NCBI GenBank assembly: GCA_002393575.1
Contig: DGSN01000062.1
Location: forward strand, 1-64,000
Reading direction: 5' to 3'
Origin: Prevotellaceae bacterium UBA4361
GTDB taxonomy: Bacteria; Bacteroidota; Bacteroidia; Bacteroidales; Bacteroidaceae
DNA length: 64,000 nt
Below are positions 8,820-17,230 of this stretch, in pieces. Numbering within the stretch: position 1 is the stretch's first letter; each line of letters opens with the position of its first letter. Both the position numbers and the translations under genes were made by a program. The notes beneath the pieces were generated by a model. That model was not told where the DNA came from, ran no database searches, and was given only the letters and a program-made list of their open reading frames with translations.

Positions 8820-10553
8820 TTACATGTTCAATGATGTTTTGTCGGTTTCGTAGGCAGGGTTCTGCTGGAGGAGAGGGTTCGCCTTGAGCTCGCTGCGGTT
8901 GTATGGGAAATACAGGTAATCCTTGATGGCAAGGCGAATCTTGATGGCAGCGGTGTTATCCACAAACTTAGGACTCACCTTCTGTATCATGCGGTTGTTC
9001 TCACCGTCGCGGCGACACATACGAACGAGGTCGAACCAACGCTTGCCCTCGAACATCAGTTCACGCTGACGCTCGTCGAACACCAGGTTCTCCATGTCCA
9101 TGCGAGAAGAAGCATAGTCGTCGAACACGAGCGTGTCGGTCGTTGCCACGCGCTTCAGGTTGGCACGTCGCCAAACGGCACTCACTCCGGCAAACGCACG
9201 GCGATAGCGGTCCAGCTGCTCTTCCGAAGCCGATGCACCCTTCTCCATGTTACCAGCCAGTTCCACTTCTGCTTCAGCGCGCATCAGGATGACATCGGTG
9301 AAGCGATATACAATCCAGTTGGCATAGTCCTGAGAACGAGTCGAACTCGTCACAACAGGCATACCACCCGTGGTGGTCGTGGAACGGAAACGCACACTTT
9401 CATTCACGTATTTTTTCACGAGAATCCTACTGTTCGATTCCGACATATATTCCAAATAGCGGCTGTCAGTCTTCGAGAAGTAGTCGTTCAGTCCTGCGTA
9501 TGCATCGGTGAAGAGATAACTTGGTGCTGAGAGTTGTCCAGCCGAGTTTCTGCTGCCACCGAAGAAGTCGGCAACCAATCCGTTTGTCGTTGACTGGTTC
9601 TGCACAAAGTTCAATTCGAAGATGCTCTCAAACGAATTGCCTTCGCCAAAGATTTCGTCGTAGGCATTGCCCGCGTAGGTGGAGTTGTTAGGAGCCTCGC
9701 TGATGAGAGGGTACTTTCCATAGAGTTCCACAGTCATGCCAGTCGGATCTTCCTCGTAGTCCTCTTCATACTCGCGAATCTTCTCGTCGATGATGAGGTC
9801 GCAGTAGTCGATGGTCTTCTGGTATTCACCCTTCCACAGGTACATGTCCGCCAGCATCGCATAGATGCCCCAGCGAGTGATGCGGCATTTGTTCTCCACC
9901 GATTCCTCGCCGTAGGAGCGGACAGCATCCTGCTTCACCGATTCGAGGTCGGCAATGAGACTGTCAAGCACCACGTCGAATTTCGTGGCAGGAAGCATGA
10001 AGTCTTTCGTGTCATCGATAGAAGGCTGTGTAGAGTAAGGCACATCGCGGAACGCACGAATCAGGTAGAAGTAGCAGAGGTCGCGCAAAGCCGACACCTC
10101 GGCAATGTGTGCCTTCATCTCTGCTTCCGTGTAGTTAGGGTCGATGGCGTGAACACCAGGTGCATAGTGGATGACCGTGTTGCAGCGGTTGATGCACTGG
10201 TAGAAGCACTGCCATGTAGTGAAACTGTTTGTTTCCAGAATGTTCTCCTTGATGATTTGGTTGAGGTCGTTACCCGTTCCCGTACCGTTCGTGAAGTTGT
10301 CGCTTCGCACTTCGCCCCACACCAGCATACGCTTCAGGCAGTCCTGCGTTTCGAGTTGTGCATAGCAACTGTTCACCACGCTGTTCACGTCAGCCTCTTC
10401 CGTCCAATAGTTCTCAAGCACGATGTCGTTCAGAGGAACAATGCTCAGGAAGTCGTCGCAAGAAGTAAAAAGGAAGAATGAAGAATTCAGAACGAAGAAT
10501 GCAAGCAGCACCTTCCATCCGTTTCTTATCTTCTGTTTCATATTTAGTTTCAT
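8820..10553 (-). CDS. SusD/RagB-family outer-membrane lipoprotein, 577 aa
   Basis: This is a full-length SusD-type protein. It has a signal with lipobox FTSC followed by DDFLSIVPLNDIV, an N-terminal helical segment with NCYAQL-like SusD pattern, and the C-terminal block LVFDERQRELMFEGKRWFDL, which is diagnostic of SusD/RagB. It is the surface substrate-binding partner of the SusC encoded 107 bp upstream. An alternative start is the ATG at 10541 (MKQKIRNGWK), which aligns better with the starts of the FAS1 lipoproteins. The signal core FVLNSSFFLF is again built from heptamer-like codons. Ligand specificity cannot be inferred. Confidence 0.93.
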   Translation of the reverse strand: MKLNMKQKIRNGWKVLLAFFVLNSSFFLFTSCDDFLSIVPLNDIVLENYWTEEADVNSVVNSCYAQLETQDCLKRMLVWGEVRSDNFTNGTGTGNDLNQIIKENILETNSFTTWQCFYQCINRCNTVIHYAPGVHAIDPNYTEAEMKAHIAEVSALRDLCYFYLIRAFRDVPYSTQPSIDDTKDFMLPATKFDVVLDSLIADLESVKQDAVRSYGEESVENKCRITRWGIYAMLADMYLWKGEYQKTIDYCDLIIDEKIREYEEDYEEDPTGMTVELYGKYPLISEAPNNSTYAGNAYDEIFGEGNSFESIFELNFVQNQSTTNGLVADFFGGSRNSAGQLSAPSYLFTDAYAGLNDYFSKTDSRYLEYMSESNSRILVKKYVNESVRFRSTTTTGGMPVVTSSTRSQDYANWIVYRFTDVILMRAEAEVELAGNMEKGASASEEQLDRYRRAFAGVSAVWRRANLKRVATTDTLVFDDYASSRMDMENLVFDERQRELMFEGKRWFDLVRMCRRDGENNRMIQKVSPKFVDNTAAIKIRLAIKDYLYFPYNRSELKANPLLQQNPAYETDKTSLNM

Positions 10554-10660
10554 ATTACTCTGTTTTTATTGTTGTAAGGACGTGAAGATGAAAAACAAGA
10601 AGAGGGGAATGACACGCATTCTTCATTCTTCATTCTTCATTCTTCATTCCTTATTATGTG
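10554..10660. repeat. SusC-SusD gap with TTCATTC heptamers
   Basis: A run of TTCATTC copies at about 10615-10650 lies immediately beyond the SusC stop codon. The polarity is the same as in the other tracts of this operon. No terminator with a T-run was seen. Confidence 0.6.
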
Positions 10661-13600
10661 TTAGAACTGAACTGTGATACCGAGTGTATAACTCTTGGCA
10701 GGAGGGGTTTGCGCATTATCCGTTGTCACACCGTAGCCGCCGTAGCCCACTTCAGGCGAAGCACCTGAGTAGCTGGTGAGCGTGAAGATTTGGTTCGCAC
10801 TGAGGTAGAAGCTCAATGCAGAGAGGCCCAATGGCTTCAGCTTCTTAGGGTCGAACGAATAACTCAGCTGCATGTAGTTCAAGCGGAGGAAGTCACCCTT
10901 CTCCACGAAGCGGTCACTGCCCAACCAGTTGTAGCCGCTCTTGTAGAGGGCACGAGGAATCTCAGCCACGTCGCCTTCCACACGCCAACGCCAGTTCACC
11001 GCCGTCGATTGGTTCTTGTTCGTGTACATCGACTCAGCATTCATACGGGCAGCGTTCACAATCTTGTTGCCCACACGGAAAGCGAACTGCGAGTTGAGTT
11101 GCCATCTGCCATAGTTGAACTTGATACCAAATCCACCATGGAACTTTGGCAACGAACTGCCGAGATACACAATGTCCAATTCGTTGATGTTACCGTCATG
11201 GTTCACATCCTCATAAATCGCATCGCCACCCTTGAACTCATAGATGGCAGAGTTCGTGTTGTTGTCGTAGCTGAACACCATTGGCACCGTCAGCCCATAC
11301 TTGTCAATCACCACGTTGCCCTCTGCATCGCGAGCCACTGGTGCATTCGGACCGCTCACTCCTGGCACTTCCACATCCGAGTACTTCGAATACTGGTACA
11401 CACCCTTGTAGCGGAAACCATAGATACTTCCGAATGGGTTGTGCAACTGCACACGGGTCAAGTAGCTACCGTTGTTGTGGTTGAATTCGCCGTTCAGACT
11501 CTCCAGGATGGTTGGGTCCATCTCCAGAATCTCGTTCTTGTTGTTCGCAAAGCTCAAGTTACCACTGATGCTGAACTTGCCAGCCTTCACGATGTCGCGG
11601 GCGTTGATATTCACTTCCCAACCGTTGTTGCGCATCCGTCCATTGTTCTGCACACTCAGGTTCGCAAAACCCGACGACGAAGGAATGGCGCGGTTATACA
11701 TCAGCAGTCGCGTCTTGTTGTTCGTATAGAGGTTGAAGTCAGCAGTCAGACGGTTCTGGAAGAATCCCAAGTCGAAACCGATGTTCCACGTTTCCTGGTC
11801 TTCCCACTGCAACATGTTCAGACGGATGTTACTCTGGTAAATCGAAGGGTTCTCGTTGTACGCAGCCGTGTTCGAATACTTCGAGAAGTAAAGGTACTCG
11901 CCTCCTGGAGGGCTACCCACCTTTCCCCAGCCTGGACGAATGGAGAGCATCGACAGCCAAGGGATGTTCTTCATGAACGGCTCGTCGCTCGCATTCCAGC
12001 GGAACGAAACAGCTGGGAACGTACCCCATCGTCTGCTGTCACCAAATTTCGTCGTACCGTCGCGGCGCACACTGAAGTCGGCAATGTACCTGCCCTTGAA
12101 GGCATAGTGAGCAGAGAAGGTCATATACACGCTGCGCCACTGGCCTGCACTCGTGCCCAGGCTGTTCACGATACCGTCAGCCGTGGTCGATTCGATAGTA
12201 CCCGTAGGCAGGTTGTAAATGCCGCTCGATGCACCCTTCGACGTTCCGCTCGTCAACTGGAACTGACCCATCGCCATGAACGAATGGTCGGCATTCTTGA
12301 AGTGAGGCGTGAACGTGAGTCGGTGCGTCGTCGTCACAGCCGTACTCTTCGACGAGTTGCTGGTGCTCTTGTTGTTGTCGCTTGCCGACCAACCCGTAGT
12401 CACGAGGCTCGAAGGATAGAAGCTGTCGTTATACCTATTATTGATACTAAAGAGAATCTTGCCTTCATACTTCAGTCGGTGCGACTCGTCGTCCGTACCG
12501 AGCAGTTCGTAGTGCAGCTGGAACTCAGGCTGGATAGCATACTCCGAATCCTTGTTCTTCGCCTGGTATGCCAAAGCCACAGGGTTGGCAAGCGAGAGCT
12601 GGTCGCTGCGAAGCTCGTTGCTCACATTTGGCAGGATATGGTAATAGTCAGCCAAGTCGTTGCCCATCGCATCCTGCTCATACACCGAGAGGTTAGGCAT
12701 CTTCTGATAAGCAATGCCCAAGAGGTTGCCAGCGTTCTTCTCATTCTTCGTATAAGTCATGTTGAAGTCCGTCACCACCTTGATGCGGTTGCTGACGAAG
12801 TAGTCGAGAGCCACGCGCGTGGTGAAGCGGTTCAGACGCTGCTTCAGCACCGTACCCGTCTGCGTGTCCCAACCGCCCGACACACGGAAGTTGGCTTTCT
12901 CACCACCACCCGAAATCGTCACGTAGTGCTTTTGCAGCAGACCGTTCTTGATGACTTCCTTGCGCCAGTCGGTGTTGTTGTTATACATCTCGTATTCCGA
13001 GAACGAAGGGTCGTAGTTGAACTCCACAATGTTGCTCGCCGCGTCCGACAGGCTTGGGTTGTAGTACGCCTCCTTCATCAGCATCGTGTACTGGTCGCCA
13101 TTCAGCATACGCATACCCTTAGGCTGGTGCGTCAGCGTCGCGCGGTACGAATAGCTCACGCGGGTCTTACCTCGCTGACCGCGCTTCGTCTTGATTTCGA
13201 TGACACCATTCGCACCCTGCGAACCCCAGATGGCAGTACCAGCTGCATCCTTCAGCACCGTAATCGATGCAATATCGTCGGGGTTCACGTTCAGCAGTTC
13301 CGACCACTGGTCTTCGCTTGCGTTGGCATAGTCGAAATTATTGTTGTTGTCCGTCTCGAAGATATTGCCGTTTACCACGATGAGCGGGTTGGCATTTCCG
13401 TTGATGGTGCTCACACCACGCAAGCGCATCTGCGAACCAGCACCCAGGTTACCCGAGTTGGCAACGATGTCGAGACCGGCAATACGTCCCTGCAAAGCTT
13501 CGTCAACCGACGTCACACCCAGACCCTCGAATTCCTTCGCGTCAATCGTCTGATGGGCAATCGAAAGTTCTCTTTCAGGAATTGCCAGACCGCTCGACTG

Positions 13601-13951
13601 CACGGTTTTCTTCGAAGTGACGACCACTTCCTTCAGTTGCGTGCTGGTTCTCATGCGGATTTTATACACCGTTCCCTTGATAGGAATGGTTTGTGTGTTG
13701 TAGCCGATGTACGACACACGGAGCCTATGCTTTGGATTCACAATCTTGAACGAGAAGTTACCGTTGATGTCTGTCACCGCATGAGCGACGATACGCTGCT
13801 GGTCGTCAATCTCCACCACGTTCGCCATCATCAGCGGCTCCATGTCGTCTTCCACCGTTCCGTGAATCATCGTTCCTGCCGTCTGTGCCACACCATTCAT
13901 GCAGCCACCAGCCAGCAGACTCACAAGTAGGAATAATTTATGTAGTTTCAT
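10661..13951 (-). CDS. SusC/RagA-family TonB-dependent outer-membrane transporter, 1096 aa
   Basis: The protein has a signal peptide (about 1-23), a carboxypeptidase-regulatory-like domain (about 28-110, MIHGTVEDDMEPLMMANVVEI), the linker word KEVVVTSKK, a plug domain (about 125-255, with VDEALQGRIAGLDIV, GVSTINGNANPLIVVNG and VLKDAAGTAIWGSQGANGVI) and a beta-barrel ending in YTLGITVQF. These are classic SusC features. It imports a substrate captured by the SusD product of the next gene. The gene sits between a FAS1 lipoprotein gene (145 bp upstream, across a palindromic repeat) and susD. Barrel and plug differ strongly from those of the second SusC of the locus, so the pairs probably handle different ligands or different parts of one ligand. 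Confidence 0.95.
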   Translation of the reverse strand: MKLHKLFLLVSLLAGGCMNGVAQTAGTMIHGTVEDDMEPLMMANVVEIDDQQRIVAHAVTDINGNFSFKIVNPKHRLRVSYIGYNTQTIPIKGTVYKIRMRTSTQLKEVVVTSKKTVQSSGLAIPERELSIAHQTIDAKEFEGLGVTSVDEALQGRIAGLDIVANSGNLGAGSQMRLRGVSTINGNANPLIVVNGNIFETDNNNNFDYANASEDQWSELLNVNPDDIASITVLKDAAGTAIWGSQGANGVIEIKTKRGQRGKTRVSYSYRATLTHQPKGMRMLNGDQYTMLMKEAYYNPSLSDAASNIVEFNYDPSFSEYEMYNNNTDWRKEVIKNGLLQKHYVTISGGGEKANFRVSGGWDTQTGTVLKQRLNRFTTRVALDYFVSNRIKVVTDFNMTYTKNEKNAGNLLGIAYQKMPNLSVYEQDAMGNDLADYYHILPNVSNELRSDQLSLANPVALAYQAKNKDSEYAIQPEFQLHYELLGTDDESHRLKYEGKILFSINNRYNDSFYPSSLVTTGWSASDNNKSTSNSSKSTAVTTTHRLTFTPHFKNADHSFMAMGQFQLTSGTSKGASSGIYNLPTGTIESTTADGIVNSLGTSAGQWRSVYMTFSAHYAFKGRYIADFSVRRDGTTKFGDSRRWGTFPAVSFRWNASDEPFMKNIPWLSMLSIRPGWGKVGSPPGGEYLYFSKYSNTAAYNENPSIYQSNIRLNMLQWEDQETWNIGFDLGFFQNRLTADFNLYTNNKTRLLMYNRAIPSSSGFANLSVQNNGRMRNNGWEVNINARDIVKAGKFSISGNLSFANNKNEILEMDPTILESLNGEFNHNNGSYLTRVQLHNPFGSIYGFRYKGVYQYSKYSDVEVPGVSGPNAPVARDAEGNVVIDKYGLTVPMVFSYDNNTNSAIYEFKGGDAIYEDVNHDGNINELDIVYLGSSLPKFHGGFGIKFNYGRWQLNSQFAFRVGNKIVNAARMNAESMYTNKNQSTAVNWRWRVEGDVAEIPRALYKSGYNWLGSDRFVEKGDFLRLNYMQLSYSFDPKKLKPLGLSALSFYLSANQIFTLTSYSGASPEVGYGGYGVTTDNAQTPPAKSYTLGITVQF

Positions 13952-13967
13952 AAGAACTTCTTATTTA

Positions 13968-14046
13968 GTAATCGTAAAAAAATAAGTTGGTACGATTTTT
14001 AGGAAAACTCATGTCATTTATACCAAGTTATTATTTTATTGTTCCT
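13968..14046. repeat. Palindromic repeat, uninterrupted copy
   Basis: AATAAGTTGGTA at 13981-13992 pairs with TACCAAGTTATT at 14021-14032 (11 of 12 positions). The sequence from TAATCGT to ATTGTTCCT is nearly the same as the two halves found at 44205-44240 and 44746-44792, where about 509 bp separates them. It lies in the leader of the SusC gene. Confidence 0.7.
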
Positions 14047-14096
14047 TTCTCCCTCCCTCACAGGGAGGGTTGGGGTGGGTCTTTTCACTTTTCATT
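14047..14096. repeat. GGGAGGG hairpin repeat copy 2 joined to TTTCACT heptamers
   Basis: CTCCCTCCCTCACAGGGAGG forms a hairpin and runs straight into TTTTCACTTTTCATTTCAC. The stop codon of the upstream FAS1 gene lies in the heptamer part (AAGTGA on the coding strand). Confidence 0.7.
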
Positions 14097-16637
14097 TCAC
14101 TTCCGATGGTAGTCCAATGCGCCGTCAATCTGATGCACCACGGCATACGAACTCGTGTAGATGTTCTGCGCACTTGGCGCACTGCCACTGTCATACTGGT
14201 ATTCGCGCGCCATCAGGTTATACAGTCCGCTGCCCGTCTGCACACTGTGCTTCGCACCGCTTTCGTCCACGATGCTGATGCCGCTGTTGTCGTAGCTCAC
14301 ATCCAGCTTGTGGTAACTCAAGTTGTCCTCCACGATTTCGTAGGCAGCCGTCTCGTAGTTCGCGTTGTCAGCACCCATGCCGATGTAGATGGAGTTGTCC
14401 ATGATGTGGTAGCGGATGAAGTTCTCAATCACCGTCGTCAGACTGTCTGCCACCTCTTCCTCTTCGGCTTCGTCCACCTGCTCCCAGGTTGGCAACTTGC
14501 CCTCGGCAGTGAGTTTCGCGATGGCATCATTCGATGGCACGAACACCGAGTAGTTGAACGTGTTGAACAAGTTCACATTCGTGCCGCCACAAGCATGACG
14601 GTCGGAACCGACCACGTGGGTCGTCTCGAAGAACGAACTACCCTGCATCAAGCCATAGAACGCCGAGAACTCCTCATGCTCCGACAAGATGTCTGCCACG
14701 GTCTTTCGTGTACTCAGCAACGGTTCCTCGTCGAGCACGTATGTGCGGCCGTTGCCTTCCAAGCTCTCGTCGAAGAACTGAGCCACAGGCACCGTCGTAC
14801 CCTTCGTGCGCTGGTCGCTGCCCTCCACGGTCATGCCGTGGTCGCGAGCCGACACATGGTTCACCTTCACCATGCCGCCGCCCTTCGTCTTGTAGAAGGT
14901 GTTGCCATCCTCCACATCGCCAATGACGATGTGGCTGTTCAGGATGTCCTCCAAGCGGTTGGTAATCTGGGTGTAGCTTGCCTCCGTGATGGAGTCGGTC
15001 ACCTCGCCCGTCTCCACGTCGTAGTTCCAAATCGATGCCCACACCTTCTCGCGCTCAGTCTGCGCGTCAGCCTTGTAGTGGAAGCGGAACAGCTGCGTGT
15101 TCGCCTTGCCGAACGAGCATGGGTCGATATACTCCAAGAGTGCGTTGTTCGAAGGGATGAAGAAACTATAGAAGGAGTTCTGCGAATTCAGATACACGTC
15201 GAAGCCCAACTGCTCGATGGCCCAGTAGATGATACCCATCGTCTCCTTGTTCACCAAGGCAGGGAACGACACCGAGATATATGCCACAGGGTTGAACACC
15301 TTGTTCGTGAAATACACCGCACCGTTGCACGCAATCGCCACGCTGTCCACGTCCTCCACCTTGATGCCCAGCTCGTCGTTCGCGTCGTTGAGCACGGTGT
15401 TGAACTTGCTCGGAACGGAATTGACAAAGGAATTGAGCATACTCACGTTGAGCATCTTCTCAACCACCTCGTCAGGCACGTTCTCCCATGTGCCGTACCT
15501 GTCCTTCAGCGCCTTGCCAGCACCCTCGTTCCAGTAGCGGTTCAGCGCCTCGTCGCTTGGCACAATCATCACACCCATGTTCTCCTGCAATGCCACGTTC
15601 GTCGCAATGCCCGCATTCGTCTGCGAATAGAACTGGTTCCACCCTGGGTCGAACTTCAGCTTGCCGTTCACGGGACCCTCCTGCGGAGTCAGCTCAATCG
15701 CCGTGCCGCCGTGCGAACGCAGCGAGAAGTAGCACTTCTGGAACACCGAATCCACGTTCGTGCCGTTGAGTCGGTTGTACTCGCGCGTCACCACGTCGCC
15801 CGCATAATAAGGAGCACAGTAGCGGTCCAGCAACTTCGAGTAGCCCTGCGCGTTCTTTGTCGTGCGAATCAGCTCTGCCATGTTCTGGAGCGGAGTCACC
15901 ACCTCAGCCATCTTGTGCACAAAGCCGTTCGAGCACTTGATGTTCTGCTCCTCCATCACCACGCCGTTCACGTCCGCGTCGCCAGGCTGACGCTGACGGC
16001 GGTTGTTGAACAGGAAGTCCACGTCGCTGTTTGTGATGAGCTGGTTGTTGAGGAACGACTCGATGAAGTGAATCATCGGCGGAGTCGTCGCGTCCATCAT
16101 CAGCGGAATCGTCTTGTTCTGGTCGCGGTAATACTGCCAGTACGGAGTCTCAGGCATCTGCGAAGGAGCCATGAGCGGGATGGAGTCATATTCCGACTGG
16201 CTCGTCAGCCTGCGCATACAGTCGCCCTCCGTCGGTCCTTCCGAACTCGACAGGTAAGCCACCTGGCACGAGTTGTTAATCATGCTGCCATACAGGAGCA
16301 TCTTCTTCTGTGCGAGGCTCAGCCCCTCATAACTGCTCACGCCCCACTTGTTGCTTTGGAAGAAGCGGGCGAAAGCGTCGTCATCGGCAACGAAGAGCGT
16401 CTTGCTACCCGTCTTCGAGAGCACAGGCGCATAGCCCAAGTCGTCGATGAGCCGCACCGTGTTGGTATAGCTACCGTTGTCCTTCAGGTAGTCGTAGATG
16501 CTCGCGCCCAGCCAGTCGGGGTCCTCCTTGCCGAGGGTGTAACCGTCGCTGCACGAACTCATCCCGCTTCCGAAAGCAATCACGAAGGCAGCCGTCGCCC
16601 ACAGTGTCGATTTGCGTTTTCTTTTGCAAAGATTCAT
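14097..16637 (-). CDS. Large FAS1 lipoprotein with about four FAS1 modules, 846 aa
   Basis: The start at 16637 (MNLCKRKRKSTLW) is chosen because a lipoprotein signal with lipobox MSSC follows it; upstream in-frame codons are not signal-like. Four FAS1-like modules are suggested by the repeated core phrase: TLFVADDDAFARFF (about residue 66), GVMIVPSDEALNRYW (about 360), SFFIPSNNALLEYI (about 505) and YSVFVPSNDAIAKL (about 705). Each is followed by a closing segment ending near a Gly/His or Asn-rich turn. It is the first gene of the SusC/SusD/FAS1 locus and the largest of its three FAS1 proteins. An adhesin or surface ligand-binding role is inferred from the family; no enzymatic motif was seen. 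The last residues and stop (HRK then TGA) run into a heptamer tract. Confidence 0.85.
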   Translation of the reverse strand: MNLCKRKRKSTLWATAAFVIAFGSGMSSCSDGYTLGKEDPDWLGASIYDYLKDNGSYTNTVRLIDDLGYAPVLSKTGSKTLFVADDDAFARFFQSNKWGVSSYEGLSLAQKKMLLYGSMINNSCQVAYLSSSEGPTEGDCMRRLTSQSEYDSIPLMAPSQMPETPYWQYYRDQNKTIPLMMDATTPPMIHFIESFLNNQLITNSDVDFLFNNRRQRQPGDADVNGVVMEEQNIKCSNGFVHKMAEVVTPLQNMAELIRTTKNAQGYSKLLDRYCAPYYAGDVVTREYNRLNGTNVDSVFQKCYFSLRSHGGTAIELTPQEGPVNGKLKFDPGWNQFYSQTNAGIATNVALQENMGVMIVPSDEALNRYWNEGAGKALKDRYGTWENVPDEVVEKMLNVSMLNSFVNSVPSKFNTVLNDANDELGIKVEDVDSVAIACNGAVYFTNKVFNPVAYISVSFPALVNKETMGIIYWAIEQLGFDVYLNSQNSFYSFFIPSNNALLEYIDPCSFGKANTQLFRFHYKADAQTEREKVWASIWNYDVETGEVTDSITEASYTQITNRLEDILNSHIVIGDVEDGNTFYKTKGGGMVKVNHVSARDHGMTVEGSDQRTKGTTVPVAQFFDESLEGNGRTYVLDEEPLLSTRKTVADILSEHEEFSAFYGLMQGSSFFETTHVVGSDRHACGGTNVNLFNTFNYSVFVPSNDAIAKLTAEGKLPTWEQVDEAEEEEVADSLTTVIENFIRYHIMDNSIYIGMGADNANYETAAYEIVEDNLSYHKLDVSYDNSGISIVDESGAKHSVQTGSGLYNLMAREYQYDSGSAPSAQNIYTSSYAVVHQIDGALDYHRK

Positions 16638-17230
16638 GTTGATTAAGATTTTATGATTTTTTGGAATTTCTCTCTCCGCTGTAGTTAGGTCATACACGCT
16701 TTGCGAACCCCTCGCCACAAGGCGTATGGATTCCGATGCAAAATTACAAAGTAAATTCCAAACTCATTTCACGATTTGTAACACGCATTTTTTGATTTGT
16801 AACATTTCCCCGAATCCTGTCATTACTTATTTCGATTTTGTAACATCCACTTACTTATAGGACGAATCCATCGTATTTTTTCCCTTCTCAGCCATACGTC
16901 CGTCCATCCTTTCAAAACAAAAGGAGAATGGCGAAAACGACAACCCAGCCTTCGGACGCACCGACCCGTTCCTGCTACCGCACCGAACCTCCCATCCCAT
17001 TCCACCCAACCGCGCTTTCCCCTTTTCTAAATCGCCGAGCCCTCGGCAAAATTCAAACGAGCCCTCGCTTGAACAACAACGAGGGCTCGCTATGTCGATA
17101 ACGAGCCCTCGTCCATTTAGTTGAGTAAAAAAAATAATTCAGTAAATCCCCAATCGCGAATCAGTAAATCCCCAATCGGAAACCTCGCTATCCCCTATCG
17201 CGATTCGCGCAATCCTAATGCGCCGTGGCG
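16638..17230. other. Intergenic region between GH67 and the FAS1 locus
   Basis: No gene was found in these 593 bp. It contains a likely -7 box TAATTTTG on the minus strand (16739-16746, read right to left) for the FAS1 operon, and the four-box repeat array at 17036-17111. A short directly repeated word (CAGTAAATCCCCAATCG) occurs at about 17141 and 17162. Confidence 0.6.
17013..17150. repeat. Four-box 22-nt-period array, copy 1
   Basis: The 10-nt box CGAGCCCTCG (or its complement CGAGGGCTCG) starts at 17036, 17058, 17080 (inverted) and 17102, exactly 22 nt apart. Flanks read CTAAAT on the left and ATTTAGTTGA on the right, forming outer inverted repeats, then a CAGTAAATCCC word. It lies 120 bp beyond the GH67 stop codon. 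Confidence 0.85.

Noticed and set aside
10790..13930. Plus-strand open frame of 1046 codons opposite the SusC gene
   Set aside because: It lies wholly within the SusC gene, has no family features or signal peptide, and results from biased codon use on the real strand.
14070..16646. Plus-strand open frame of 858 codons opposite the large FAS1 gene
   Set aside because: Antisense shadow; the minus-strand frame has a lipoprotein signal and repeated FAS1 cores.
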